This document shows, one piece after another, positions 42,315 to 51,554 of a stretch of DNA of 64,000 nucleotides. The notes below the pieces were generated by a model, which worked only from the letters and a program-made list of their open reading frames with translations, searched no databases and had not been told where the DNA came from. The first letter of the stretch is position 1. Each line of letters opens with the position of its first letter. The translations under genes and the position numbers were made by a program. Origin of the DNA: Rubrobacter indicoceani (GTDB lineage: Bacteria > Actinomycetota > Rubrobacteria > Rubrobacterales > Rubrobacteraceae); the NCBI RefSeq assembly GCF_003568865.1, contig NZ_CP031115.1:930001-994000 (forward strand). Reading direction: 5' to 3'.

Positions 42315-43217
42315 CTATCTGCCCCCGACGCCCGGTTTCGTCTCGCCGTTTTCATCGAGGTAGTCGCTCCAGGTGCGCTTCGGGGCGTAGCCGAGAAGGT
42401 CCATCGCCTTTCTGCAGGTTATGCCGGAGGCGTCTCTACGCTCCAGGTCGCGGATCTCGATGTCCTCTTCCGGGTAGTACTTCTCGACCATCTCGCGGAG
42501 GTCGCGGTTGCCGACGTTGTCGGGCGAGGCGATGTAGAAGACCTCGTGGCCGGGTAAGTCGGACTCGGCGGCGAGGACCAGCGCGTCCGCGAGATCGTAG
42601 ACATCAATGTAGCTCCAGAAGTTCGGGCTCAGCACGCTCGCGTCCCTGACCTGCGGGCCGAGGTTGCGCTCGTAGTTGCCCTCGTGCTGCACCCAGCAGG
42701 GGCGGATGGAGATCGCCCGGATGTCCGAACGCCTCACGCCTGCGTCCATGAGCTGCTCCGAGAAGTGCTTGGCGGTTGCGTAGGGGTCCTGCGGCCGGAT
42801 GGGATGCTCTTCGTCAACCGGCAGGTAGTCCGGGTAGAACGGACGCTCCGGAAAGAAAAAGCCCGGCACGGTCTCGCTCGATACGTTGACGAAGCGCGGG
42901 ACCCTGAAGCGGATAGCGGCTTCCAGCATGTTGAAGACACCCATAAGGTTGTTCTGGAAGACAACGTGCGGCGGGTGCGCGGTCGGCTCCGGGATGGCCC
43001 CGGCGTGGATAACGGCGTCCACCCCCCGGGCAAGGGCGAAGGTCGAGCCCGCGTCCGTGAGGTCGGCCTGGATGTACTCGTCGGGGTCGCCCTCAACCTC
43101 GCGCTCGAAGGTCGGCGGGGCCACATCCGCCGCCCGCACCTCGTGGCCCTTGGCGAGCAGCGCGGCAACCGTCGCCCGCCCGACTTTGCCTCTAGAACCC
43201 GTTACAAGAACTTTCAT
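42315..43217 (-). CDS. NAD-dependent epimerase/dehydratase (extended SDR)
   Basis: A 300-residue Rossmann protein. The cofactor motif is VTGSRGKVGRATVAAL (GxxGxxG), the catalytic Ser is in FVNVSSETVPG and the YxxxK motif in DPYATAKHFSEQL. It resembles nucleotide-sugar epimerases, but the substrate cannot be assigned. The ATG at 43217 has AAAGGAAG upstream. It stands alone between the hairpin and the divergent permease gene. Confidence 0.9.
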   Translation of the reverse strand: MKVLVTGSRGKVGRATVAALLAKGHEVRAADVAPPTFEREVEGDPDEYIQADLTDAGSTFALARGVDAVIHAGAIPEPTAHPPHVVFQNNLMGVFNMLEAAIRFRVPRFVNVSSETVPGFFFPERPFYPDYLPVDEEHPIRPQDPYATAKHFSEQLMDAGVRRSDIRAISIRPCWVQHEGNYERNLGPQVRDASVLSPNFWSYIDVYDLADALVLAAESDLPGHEVFYIASPDNVGNRDLREMVEKYYPEEDIEIRDLERRDASGITCRKAMDLLGYAPKRTWSDYLDENGETKPGVGGR

Positions 43218-43327
43218 GCTCCACTTCCTTTCGTTTTCGGGGGGTGTTCATAGGTCTGTGAAGGTCAAGCATTCCCGCTAGCGTTCCGGTCCACACCCCC
43301 GCGCCCCCGAGGAGTACAATCCGGCAG

Positions 43328-45310
43328 TTGCACGGACAAGTTCGCGACGTATCTACCAGAAAGAACGGTGTTGCGGTGGCTGTCGGGCAGAAGAGCGGCG
43401 GGGTGACGGGCTGGCTTCTCGCCAGGAAAGTTCAGGAGGTCGGCGGGCCGGAGTCCAGCCGGAGCGAGGAAGAGGCCAAACCCTGGTGGCAGATCGTCTG
43501 CCTCACCGGCGTCGACTACTTCTCGACGCTCGGCTACATCCCCGGCATCGCGCTCTTTGCGGCGGGCGCGCTCTCCCCGATAGCCACCCTTCTTATAGTC
43601 CTGCTGACGCTTTTCGGGATGCTTCCGATGTACCGCCGGGTCGCCACCGAAAGCCCGAACGGTCAGGGTTCCATAGCGATGCTGGAGCGGCTCCTGTCGT
43701 TCTGGAAGGGGAAGGTCTTTGTTCTTGTCCTGCTCGGCTTCGTGGCGACGGCCTGGCTTGTCACCATCACCCTCTCCGCCGCCGACGCGACCGCGCACGT
43801 TGTCGAGAACCCGTTTGTCCCGGAGTTTGTCCGGGGCCAGCGGGTCCTTATAACCCTTGTTCTTCTGGCCCTGCTCGGGGGGATCTTCCTTAAAGGCTTT
43901 CGCGAGGCTATCGGGGTGGCCGTTCCGGTCGTGGCGGTCTTTCTCACGGTCAACCTTATCGCCGTGTCCGTCGGCTTCTACGAGATATTCACGACCCCCG
44001 GCTCGCTCCTGAGCTGGCGCGACGCGCTCTTTGCCGAGGCCCCGAACCCGCTTCTGATGTTCGCCGCGGCGATGCTCGTCTTTCCGCAGCTCGCGCTCGG
44101 GCTCTCGGGTTTTGAGACCGGGGTCTCGATGATGCCGCTTGTCCGGGGTGATCCGGGCGACAGACCGGATCATCCGACCGGGAGGATTCGCAACACCGGT
44201 AAGATGCTGATGGTCGCCGCCCTTATAATGAGCTTCTTTCTGCTCACGACAAGCTTCGTTACGGCGGTCCTGATCCCCGCCGAAGCCGCCGCGGAGGGCG
44301 GTCCGGCGAACGGTCGGGCGATGGCCTACCTCGCCCACGAGTACCTCGGCGACGGCTTCGGGACGGTCTACGATGTCTCGACCATCGCCATCCTCTGGTT
44401 TGCCGGAGCGTCCGCGATGGCCGGGCTCCTGAACATCGTGCCGCGTTACCTGCCGCGCTACGGGATGTCGCCGGAGTGGGGGCGGGCGGTACGCCCGATG
44501 GTGCTGGTCTACACGGCGGTCGCCTTTGTCGTGACCATCATCTTCGGGGCGAGCGTGGACGCTCAGGCCGGGGCCTACGCGACGGGGGTGCTCGCGATGA
44601 TGACCTCCGCCGCCGTAGCCGTTACGCTCGCGGCCTTCAGACGCGGAGACCGAAGGATGGGGCTGTTCTTCACCGTTGTATCGGCGGTCTTTGTCTACGC
44701 GCTGGTCGCCAACGAAGTGCAGAGGCCGGACGGGCTGTTGATCGCCCTCCTCTTTATCTTCGCCATCGTCGTGCTCTCTCTTATCTCCCGGGCGGCCCGC
44801 TCGACCGAGCTTCGCACCGAGCGCGTGGAACTCGACGACGAGGCTCGCCGCTTTATCCGGGAAGCCTCAGAAAGCGGCGCGCTGCACATCATCGCCCACC
44901 GCCGGCGGCGCGGCGACAGCCCCGGCGAGTACGCGGAGAAGCAGAGCGAGCAGCACGAGGACAACCACATCCCGCCGGGGGTGATGCTCTTTCTTGAGGT
45001 AGACGTCGCCGACCCGTCCGAGTTCGCCGACGTGGTGGAGGTTCGCGGCGTGGACATCGGCGGCTACCGCGTCCTGCGCGCCGAAAGCTCCACCGTCCCG
45101 AACGCCATCGCCGCCCTGCTGCTCTACCTGCGCGACGAGACCGGGCTCCGGCCGCACTGCTACTTCGGCTGGACGGAGGGGAACCCCATCCTCTACCTTC
45201 TGCGCTACCTGCTCTTCGGCGAGGGCGACACCGCCCCTGTCTGCCGCGAGGTCCTGCGCGAGGCCGAACCCGACCCGAAGAAACGCCCCGCCATCCACGT
45301 CGGGGGATAG
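43328..45310 (+). CDS. APC-superfamily permease with C-terminal soluble domain
   Basis: A 660-residue membrane protein. After a variable 50-residue start it shows the APC-type first helix [20 protein letters not shown], then about 12 spans and a helical cytoplasmic tail of about 170 residues containing a His/Arg patch ([12 protein letters not shown]). Substrate unknown; amino acid or K+ transport are options. The TTG at 43328 lies only 9 bases after TACAAT, which would make the message leaderless. A GTG at 43376 is an alternative start. Confidence 0.85.
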   Translation: MHGQVRDVSTRKNGVAVAVGQKSGGVTGWLLARKVQEVGGPESSRSEEEAKPWWQIVCLTGVDYFSTLGYIPGIALFAAGALSPIATLLIVLLTLFGMLPMYRRVATESPNGQGSIAMLERLLSFWKGKVFVLVLLGFVATAWLVTITLSAADATAHVVENPFVPEFVRGQRVLITLVLLALLGGIFLKGFREAIGVAVPVVAVFLTVNLIAVSVGFYEIFTTPGSLLSWRDALFAEAPNPLLMFAAAMLVFPQLALGLSGFETGVSMMPLVRGDPGDRPDHPTGRIRNTGKMLMVAALIMSFFLLTTSFVTAVLIPAEAAAEGGPANGRAMAYLAHEYLGDGFGTVYDVSTIAILWFAGASAMAGLLNIVPRYLPRYGMSPEWGRAVRPMVLVYTAVAFVVTIIFGASVDAQAGAYATGVLAMMTSAAVAVTLAAFRRGDRRMGLFFTVVSAVFVYALVANEVQRPDGLLIALLFIFAIVVLSLISRAARSTELRTERVELDDEARRFIREASESGALHIIAHRRRRGDSPGEYAEKQSEQHEDNHIPPGVMLFLEVDVADPSEFADVVEVRGVDIGGYRVLRAESSTVPNAIAALLLYLRDETGLRPHCYFGWTEGNPILYLLRYLLFGEGDTAPVCREVLREAEPDPKKRPAIHVGG

Positions 45311-45316
45311 TCGGGC

Positions 45317-46255
45317 TTATACCAGACTCCGCTGCTCCATCTCGCGGGCGAGGGTCCGCATGTGAGCGAGGTACTTCTCCTCACGGTGGTACTCGTTGAG
45401 CATGGAGATCCGGTAGAGGTCTTCAAGGTAGCGGGTTTCGAGACCAGAGATAAAGCCGTCGAAGGCGACCTCGTCTTCCTGCTCCAGGACGAACTTCGCG
45501 ACCCGAACGTTCCAGCGAAAGTCGCCGGTCCCGGTTATAGCCCCTATATCATCGAGGGTGGTTACTTTGTGGTGGTTGATCTCGAACTCCGCCGCCGGAT
45601 TCTCCCTGGCTACCTCCGGAGCCACGTCGCACAAAAACGCGACGGTCAGCGAGGCGAGACCGGGGATTCCCCCGAGGAAGTCGAGGAGCATGTCCTGCGT
45701 CGCGCCCGTTACCCGCACGTCGTCTATGACCACGAGGTGCGCCCCTTTGAGGCGGCGCGCGTCCACGCTCAGGCGGACGTTGCCGAGCATGAGCCGCCGC
45801 TCTTTCTCGCTCATCGTCGGGAAGTAGTGTTCGATGCTCGCCTGCCAGGGGTACTTGAAGATATGCAAAAGGCCCGCCGCTGGACGACCCGAAGCCGTCA
45901 GGACATGGTTGAGCCTGGTGAGGGTGTGATCCACCATGTTCGCCGCCGCCGTCGGGACGTACTTGTACGGAAACGACGCGAGCAGAACTCTGTCCGAGCG
46001 CATCGCCTCCGGGCGGAAAAGCTCCGATCTCTCGTTGAGCAACATCTCCGCAACCTCACGCCCGAACTTTCTCGTCCACCGTTCGTCACCGTGCTTGAAG
46101 AGGCTGTAACCGTCCGCTGAGAAAGACGTGTCCCAGCCCCGGATAACACCGTCGCCCCCGCGCACCAGACGGTGTACGGCATGCGTCTTCCGGGATACCT
46201 GAACCTGCCTGACCTCTCCCGGGGCCACAACGAAATCTTCTGGCATGATCTCCAC
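45317..46255 (-). CDS. Phosphoribosyltransferase-like protein (ComF-like PRTase)
   Basis: A 312-residue protein with a clear PRPP-binding motif, LVVIDDVRVTGATQDM, in the middle. It has a long N-terminal part (SFSADGYSLFKHGDERW, LLASFPYKYVPTAAANMVDH) and a C-terminal helical region (LYRISMLNEYHREEKYLAHM). This is unlike salvage PRTases and closer to the ComF-like PRTases found in stress and tellurium-resistance gene neighbourhoods, although no ter genes are here. The reaction is unknown. The start is GTG 46255 or ATG 46246; both have only modest ribosome sites. Confidence 0.55.
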   Translation of the reverse strand: MEIMPEDFVVAPGEVRQVQVSRKTHAVHRLVRGGDGVIRGWDTSFSADGYSLFKHGDERWTRKFGREVAEMLLNERSELFRPEAMRSDRVLLASFPYKYVPTAAANMVDHTLTRLNHVLTASGRPAAGLLHIFKYPWQASIEHYFPTMSEKERRLMLGNVRLSVDARRLKGAHLVVIDDVRVTGATQDMLLDFLGGIPGLASLTVAFLCDVAPEVARENPAAEFEINHHKVTTLDDIGAITGTGDFRWNVRVAKFVLEQEDEVAFDGFISGLETRYLEDLYRISMLNEYHREEKYLAHMRTLAREMEQRSLV

Positions 46256-46612
46256 GTTGCCACCCCCGACCCGTCGCTGCCTGGCTGATGCTCTTGATCC
46301 CGTCGCCGCTCTCGCCGCCCGGAACCGGCTCTCTTTCGTACCGAACTCTCCACGCTCCTCCCCGTTACGTCTCGGGTCGGATCACTTCTGCCGGGTTTAC
46401 CTCGGCTCACCGAAAACTAAACTCGAAGGTCGAGAGGTTGTCGGGGCGCCCGCTGGATGCAGGCCTCGCCGTTTCGTAAGTTTCGTGAGACACGAGATCG
46501 AGAGTCCGGGAAAATATCGTCGGGTAGCGGCCGGTGGACGAGCCGGAAGCGCGTGAAGTTTCGTCTCTTGCCAGACAGATGTAGCCTGTAGCGAGCAGGA
46601 GTGGCTCGTCTC
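46256..46612. other. Non-coding region upstream of the PRTase gene
   Basis: 357 bases without a convincing gene. Small palindromes are present (CTCGA-AGG-TCGAG and TCGTG-AGA-CACGA), in a locally more AT-rich stretch. It separates the PRTase gene from the LLM oxidoreductase gene, both on the minus strand, and presumably holds the PRTase promoter. I see no clean -35/-10 pair. Confidence 0.5.
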
Positions 46613-47650
46613 TCAGGCCTCCTTCGTTACGCCCGAGATAACGCCCCGCCAGAATTCGTCGCGTTCGCCGGGGACGTAGGGCATGTAGAGGGCGAGCCGG
46701 TCAACGAGGCCGCCGTAGCGCTCGACAAGGGCCGGACCTATCTCATCCGGCGCGCCCTCGACCGCAAAGGCCGCGAGCATCTCGTCGGTTACGAGCGCCG
46801 GCATCTCGGCCCACTTTTTCTCCCGGGCGAGCCCGGACAGCCGCTCGCCGACCTCGCCCCAGCCGTGAACCTCCAGCACCGTCCGGTAGGTCGGGGTGGA
46901 GGCGTAGAAGGCGGTCTGCTGGCGCATCGCCCGGCGCTGCTCCTCGAGCCGTCGCCCGTCCTCTCCGGTGATAACAAAGACGGGGACGGCGAGTTTGATC
47001 TCCTCTTCCCGACGCCCGGCCTTCTTTGCGCCCTCGGCGATGGCGGGTTTCACGACCTGCCGCAGGTAGTCCGGCGAGTGGAACGGGTGGACGTGGAAGC
47101 CGTCCGAGACCTCCCCGGCGAGCCTCGCCAGAGCCGTGTTCACCCCGGCGATGTAGATCGGGATCTCGGGGCGCTCAACCGGGCCGGGGTTGAAGAACGG
47201 GGTCATGAGCGTGTGCCGGTAGAACTCCCCCTCGTACTTCAGGGGGCCTTCGGTCTGGAACGACCCCCAGATGGCCCGCACGGCGAGGATGTAGTCCCGC
47301 AGCCTCGCCACCGGCCTGTCCCAGGGCATCGAGAACCGCCGCGTTATGTGCGCCTTGACCTGCGTCCCGAGCCCCAGGATAAACCGCCCGTCCGAAAGGG
47401 ACTGCAGGTCCCAGGCCGTCTGGGCCGTCTCCATCGGGGACCGGGAGAACGCTATCGCGACCGAGGTGAGCAGGTCGAGCCTTTCGGTGGCGTCGGCGGC
47501 GAGGGCAAGCGGAATAAAGCCGTCGTGCTTGGTCTCCGACGAGACGATGCCGGAGAAGCCGAGCTCGTCGGCGGCTCGGGAGATACGCCTCACGTCTTTC
47601 AGGTAGTCTCCCTCGACCCCGAGGTTTACATCGAGCTTGAGGGCGGGCAT
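46613..47650 (-). CDS. LLM-class (F420-type) oxidoreductase
   Basis: A 345-residue luciferase-like TIM-barrel protein. Characteristic segments are RAADELGFSGIVSSETKHDG, TSVAIAFSRSPMETAQTAWD, LSDGRFILGLGTQVKAHITR and FSMPWDRPVARLRDYILAVR, as in the F420-dependent TIGR03617-like group of actinobacteria. The substrate is unknown. Its ATG overlaps the stop of the quinone oxidoreductase gene (TGATG), so the two are co-translated. Confidence 0.88.
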   Translation of the reverse strand: MPALKLDVNLGVEGDYLKDVRRISRAADELGFSGIVSSETKHDGFIPLALAADATERLDLLTSVAIAFSRSPMETAQTAWDLQSLSDGRFILGLGTQVKAHITRRFSMPWDRPVARLRDYILAVRAIWGSFQTEGPLKYEGEFYRHTLMTPFFNPGPVERPEIPIYIAGVNTALARLAGEVSDGFHVHPFHSPDYLRQVVKPAIAEGAKKAGRREEEIKLAVPVFVITGEDGRRLEEQRRAMRQQTAFYASTPTYRTVLEVHGWGEVGERLSGLAREKKWAEMPALVTDEMLAAFAVEGAPDEIGPALVERYGGLVDRLALYMPYVPGERDEFWRGVISGVTKEA

Positions 47651-48630
47651 CAGCCCGCGTCCGGGATAAGGATAAGCTTCCCGGTGGTCCTTCGGCCCTG
47701 CAAGTCTTCGTGGGCCCTTTTTGCGTCTTCGAGGGCGTACGTGCCGCCGATGCGTATGTCGAGGGTGCCGTTGCCGATCCAGGAGAGAACGCTCTCCGCC
47801 CGCCAGAGAAGTTCCTCTCTGGTCTGCGTGTACTGCCCAAGCGCGGGCCGCGTTACGTACAGGCCGCCTTTCTGGTTCAAGACCTGAAGGTCAACGGGTG
47901 GCACCGGGCCGCTCGACGCCCCGAAGAGAACGAGCATCCCGCGCGGTTTCAGGCAGTCGAGGCTCCTGTCGAAGGTGTCCCTGCCGACCGAGTCGTAGAC
48001 TACGTCCGCGCCCGCGCCGTCGGTCAGGCGGTCTACCTCGGCGGCGAAGTCCACGTCGCGGTAGAGGATCACCTCATCGGCCCCTGCCCCTCTGGCGAGC
48101 TTTGCTTTCTCCTCGCTCCCGGCGGTCCCGATAACCTGCGCGCCGAGCATCTTCGCCATCTGGCAGACGAGCAGGCCGACGCCCCCGGCGGCGGCGTGGA
48201 TAACCATGGTGTGGCCCTTCTTCAGGGGGAAGGTCGAGTGGGTGAGGTAGTGGGCGGTCATCCCCTGGAGCATCGCCGCCGCGGCGACCCGAGCCTCGAC
48301 GAGCGTTACGTTCACCGGGACGGCCCTGTCCTGAGCAACTACCGCGTACTCGGCGTAGAGCCCGACCCCGGCGGCGGTCGCAACGTAGTCCCCGACCTCG
48401 AAGTTCGTGACGCCCTCCCCGACCTCTACGACCTCGCCCGCCCCCTCGGAGCCGGGGGTGTAGGGGAGGTTCATCGGGTAGATCCCCTCGCGCTGGTAGG
48501 TCTCTATGTAGTTGATCCCGGTGGCGGAGACCTTTACAAGCAACTCCCCGGCTCCGGGCCTCGGGACTTCCACGTCCCTGAAGCTCAGTACCTCCGGGCC
48601 GCCGGTCGCTTCCACTTTTATGGCCTTCAA
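47650..48630 (-). CDS. qor: Quinone oxidoreductase (zeta-crystallin type MDR)
   Basis: A 326-residue NADPH-dependent enzyme: KAIKVEATGGPEVLSFRDVE, GINYIETYQREGIYPMNLPY, TPGSEGAGEVVEVG, LQGMTAHYL, VIHAAAGGVGLLVCQMAKML and DVVYDSVGRDTF are all typical of Qor. No zinc ligands. The TTG start at 48630 follows AGGGGGT. The open frame extends 80 codons upstream but crosses the divergent decarboxylase promoter and looks non-coding. Confidence 0.92.
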   Translation of the reverse strand: MKAIKVEATGGPEVLSFRDVEVPRPGAGELLVKVSATGINYIETYQREGIYPMNLPYTPGSEGAGEVVEVGEGVTNFEVGDYVATAAGVGLYAEYAVVAQDRAVPVNVTLVEARVAAAAMLQGMTAHYLTHSTFPLKKGHTMVIHAAAGGVGLLVCQMAKMLGAQVIGTAGSEEKAKLARGAGADEVILYRDVDFAAEVDRLTDGAGADVVYDSVGRDTFDRSLDCLKPRGMLVLFGASSGPVPPVDLQVLNQKGGLYVTRPALGQYTQTREELLWRAESVLSWIGNGTLDIRIGGTYALEDAKRAHEDLQGRRTTGKLILIPDAG

Positions 48631-48790
48631 GCTTCGTACCCCCTGCAGATCGTTCCCGTCAACGGTTTCCCACGCCCGTATTCTAGTCGCGGCGGACCGC
48701 TCCCGCCGGAGAGTGTGGCGGGTTCGAGGCGGGTATATACAGGGCACTCGAAACAGACTCAAGCTCCATGGGAAAGGCGGTTCTGCTTTT

Positions 48791-50398
48791 ATGCCGACGG
48801 TCAGGGACGCAACGCTGGACTTGCTCAGGGAACTCGGTATGACGACGGTCTTCGGAAACCCCGGCTCCACCGAGCTGCCGATGCTCCGGGACTGGCCGCC
48901 CGACTTTCGCTACATCCTTGCCCTGCACGAAGCCGCCGCGCTCGGGATGGCGGAGGGCTACGCCCGGCAGACCGGGAACGCGGCCTTCGTCAACCTCCAC
49001 ACCGCCCCCGGCCTCGGGAACGCGATGGGCCAGATGGTAACGGCTTGGCACAACAGAACGCCCCTCGTCGTTACCGCCGGGCAGCAGCACCGGGACCACA
49101 TCGCCCGCGAACCCATGCTCAAGGGCGAGCTTACGGAGCTTGCAAAGCCCTACGTCAAGCGCAGCCACGAACCCCGCCGCGCCGGGGACGTGCCGCACGA
49201 GATACTCCGCGCCTACCACACCGCCATGACCGCCCCGCAGGGTCCGGTTTTTCTTTCGATCCCGATGGACGACTGGGACGCGCAGGCGGAACCCGTGGAG
49301 GTCACGAGCGTCTCCTACCGCCGGGCCCCCGACCCCGACGGGCTTGCAGCGGCCTCGGAGGTTCTCGCCGCCGCGCAGAACCCGGCCATCGTTGTCGGGC
49401 CGGGGGTTGCGCGCTCGGTCGGGCCGAAGGGCTCCGCCGGGGGCTTCGGCTCCGTCGTGGCCCTGGCGGAGAAGCTCCGCGCCCCGGTTTTCCAGGAGGG
49501 GGTCGTCGCCCTCTCCGGCTTTCCGCAGCGACATCCGCTTTTTCAGGGGTTTCTGCCGCTTGCGCAGAAGCCCCTCGCCGCAAAGCTCGCCCCCTACGAC
49601 GCGGTGCTGGTCGTCGGAACCCGGGTGTTCTCGTACTACCCGTACGTCCCCGGCCCGGTCGTCGAGGGGGAGACCTCGGTTGTCCTGATCACCGACGACC
49701 CGGAAGAGGCGGCGTTCTCCCCGACGGGCCGGAGCATCATCGGGGACGTGGAGCTTTCGTGCGGCGGTCTTCTGGGACTTCTGCCGGAGTCCGACCGGAC
49801 CCCGCCCGTCCCCGTAAAGACCCCCGGAAAACCCGAGCCGTCCGACCCGATGAGCGTGGCGTTCGTTATGGACGCCGTCTCCCGGACGCTCCCGGAGGAC
49901 GCCGTTGTTGCAGACGAGTCGACGTCGAGCAAGGGGATGCTCCACCGGTTTGTAAAGCCGGACTCACCGGACGCCTATCTCTCCTCGGAGGCCGGAGGTC
50001 TCGGGTTCTGCCTGCCCGCCTCGGTCGGGGCGAAGCTCGCCATGCCCGACCGGACGGTCGCCTGCATAATCGGGGACGGGAGCAGCATGTACTCCATACA
50101 GGCTCTCTGGACGGCGGCGAGCTACGGCGTGGGGGTTGTCTTTGTCATCATAAACAACCGGGGGTATTCGATCCTCAAGAGCTTCCGGGACGTGCTCGGC
50201 CTGGAGGGCGTGCCGGGTCTGGACGTCCCCGGACTGGACCACGTCCAGATAGCCCGGGGGTTCGGGGTCGAGGGCGAGGCGGTCCGGTCGCCGGGCGACC
50301 TCGAAGCCGCCCTTGTCCGAGCCGTCGAGTCGGGCAGAAACGGCAGGCCGTACCTCGTGAACGCCGTCGTGAGCGGCGATGTGCCGCCGCTGCTCTAA
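48791..50398 (+). CDS. Thiamine diphosphate enzyme, benzoylformate decarboxylase-like
   Basis: A 535-residue ThDP enzyme, co-linear with Pseudomonas putida benzoylformate decarboxylase. Conserved are Ser26 (VFGNPGSTELP), Glu47 (LALHEAAALGMAEGYA) and His70 (FVNLHTAPGLGNAMG), the ThDP motif GDGSSMYSIQALWTAA to NN, and a C-terminal GLDVPGLDH segment. The second catalytic His of BFDC (His281, in FRYHQY) is replaced: the aligned text reads FSYYPYVPG. Substrate and reaction may therefore differ. ATG start; divergent from qor, followed by a LacI regulator. Confidence 0.85.
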   Translation: MPTVRDATLDLLRELGMTTVFGNPGSTELPMLRDWPPDFRYILALHEAAALGMAEGYARQTGNAAFVNLHTAPGLGNAMGQMVTAWHNRTPLVVTAGQQHRDHIAREPMLKGELTELAKPYVKRSHEPRRAGDVPHEILRAYHTAMTAPQGPVFLSIPMDDWDAQAEPVEVTSVSYRRAPDPDGLAAASEVLAAAQNPAIVVGPGVARSVGPKGSAGGFGSVVALAEKLRAPVFQEGVVALSGFPQRHPLFQGFLPLAQKPLAAKLAPYDAVLVVGTRVFSYYPYVPGPVVEGETSVVLITDDPEEAAFSPTGRSIIGDVELSCGGLLGLLPESDRTPPVPVKTPGKPEPSDPMSVAFVMDAVSRTLPEDAVVADESTSSKGMLHRFVKPDSPDAYLSSEAGGLGFCLPASVGAKLAMPDRTVACIIGDGSSMYSIQALWTAASYGVGVVFVIINNRGYSILKSFRDVLGLEGVPGLDVPGLDHVQIARGFGVEGEAVRSPGDLEAALVRAVESGRNGRPYLVNAVVSGDVPPLL

Positions 50399-50416
50399 AG
50401 CCCCGGCGAGCAGGTC

Positions 50417-50439
50417 GGTATCATCGGGAGTATGATACC
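50417..50439. promoter_or_regulatory. 8-bp inverted repeat after the decarboxylase gene
   Basis: GGTATCAT (50417-50424) and ATGATACC (50432-50439), perfect, with a 7-base spacer CGGGAGT. It lies 19 bases after the decarboxylase stop and 84 before the lacI-type gene. It could be a weak terminator or an operator. Confidence 0.45.
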
Positions 50440-50448
50440 CGGAGCATC

Positions 50449-50463
50449 TGGTAACCGTTTACA
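50449..50463. promoter_or_regulatory. LacI-family operator-like site
   Basis: TGGTAACCGTTTACA is nearly palindromic around the central CG and matches the general LacI-family pattern (TGnnAAnCGnTTnnCA-like). It lies 60 bases upstream of the regulator start, consistent with autoregulation of the lacI-rbsK pair. Confidence 0.5.
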
Positions 50464-50522
50464 CGACCGGACCATTCCGGCCCGCGACTAGCCCCGCAGC
50501 AGGAGAGCCTCAAGGTGAGAAA

Positions 50523-51554
50523 TTGACCAGCATCAAGGACGTTGCGCGGGAGGCCGGGGTCTCGGTGGCGACGGTCTCGCGGACCTTCAGCGGGGCGCAG
50601 CCGGTGAGCGAAAAGGTCAAGGAACGGGTCCGGGACTCGGCCCGGAAGATCGGCTACCGCCCGAACGCCCTCGCCCGTTCGCTGCGGGTCGAGGAGACGA
50701 TGACGCTCGGGCTGGTGGTGCCGAGCATCATCAATCCGTTTTTCACCAACCTCGCCCGGGCCATCGAGGATGCGGCGTGGGAGGACGGCTACAGCATCAT
50801 GCTCGGCAACACCGACGAGAGCGTAGAGAAAGAGGCCCGCTACCTGGAGCTTCTTCTGGAGAAGCGGGTGGACGGGATCATAGTAAGCCCCGCCCGGGCG
50901 GAGTCGCCCGCTCTCCAGAGGGTTGTCGGGGAGGTTCCGGTGGTCTTTATAGACCGGCTGGCCGACGGGGTCGAGGCCCCGGTCGTGCGGGCGAGCGGCG
51001 ACCGGGCCGTGCGCGAGCTCGCGGGATATCTTATCGGCCTCGGGCACGAGCGGCTCGGGGTCATCTCCGGCCCGGCGGATACCGTCTCCGGTCGGGAGCG
51101 CCTCGACGCCTTTCTCACGGAGACGCTCTCCCTGGGCGTTCCCGTACCCGGGGGGCGGGTGAGGATAGGGGACTTCCGCCGGGAGAGCGGGGCACAGGCG
51201 ATGAGGGAGCTTCTCGCGCTCGGGCATCCCCCGACGGCGGTCTTCGTGGCGAACAACTCGATGGCCCTCGGCGCGCTCCTCGAGCTCAGGGGACGGGGGC
51301 TCAGGGTGCCGGAAGACGTCTCCGTGGCGAGCTTCGACGATGTGGGGTGGTTTGATCTTCTTTCCCCGCCGCTGACGGCCATCGCCCAGCCCGTCCGGGA
51401 GATGGGCGTGGTCGCCGCGAAGACCCTTGCCCGGATGCTGGCCGGGGAGGGGGCCGGGGAGATAGCGCCCTTCGAGGCGGAGCTTATAGTGCGCGGTTCC
51501 TGCGCCCCGCCAAACGGTCGGGTGGCCTCCAACGGGCATCACGAGGGGTTTTGA
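50523..51554 (+). CDS. LacI-family transcriptional regulator
   Basis: A 343-residue repressor-type protein. Residues 1-55 form the helix-turn-helix and hinge: TSIKDVAREAGVSVATVSRT, then KIGYRPNALARSLR. The rest is a sugar-binding periplasmic-fold domain (LGLVVPSIINPFFTNLARAI, ISGPADTVSGRERLDAF, VASFDDVGWFDLLSPPLTAI). The TTG start follows AAGGTGAG. It overlaps rbsK (TTGA), so it probably responds to ribose or a related sugar. Confidence 0.94.
   Translation: MTSIKDVAREAGVSVATVSRTFSGAQPVSEKVKERVRDSARKIGYRPNALARSLRVEETMTLGLVVPSIINPFFTNLARAIEDAAWEDGYSIMLGNTDESVEKEARYLELLLEKRVDGIIVSPARAESPALQRVVGEVPVVFIDRLADGVEAPVVRASGDRAVRELAGYLIGLGHERLGVISGPADTVSGRERLDAFLTETLSLGVPVPGGRVRIGDFRRESGAQAMRELLALGHPPTAVFVANNSMALGALLELRGRGLRVPEDVSVASFDDVGWFDLLSPPLTAIAQPVREMGVVAAKTLARMLAGEGAGEIAPFEAELIVRGSCAPPNGRVASNGHHEGF

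Noticed and set aside
46245-46556. 103-codon ORF on the plus strand
   Set aside because: Random composition (Arg/Pro/Ser-rich), no ribosome site, lies in the upstream region of the PRTase gene.
48631-48870. 80-codon upstream extension of qor
   Set aside because: It crosses the divergent decarboxylase start, and the protein family begins at KAIKVEATGG.
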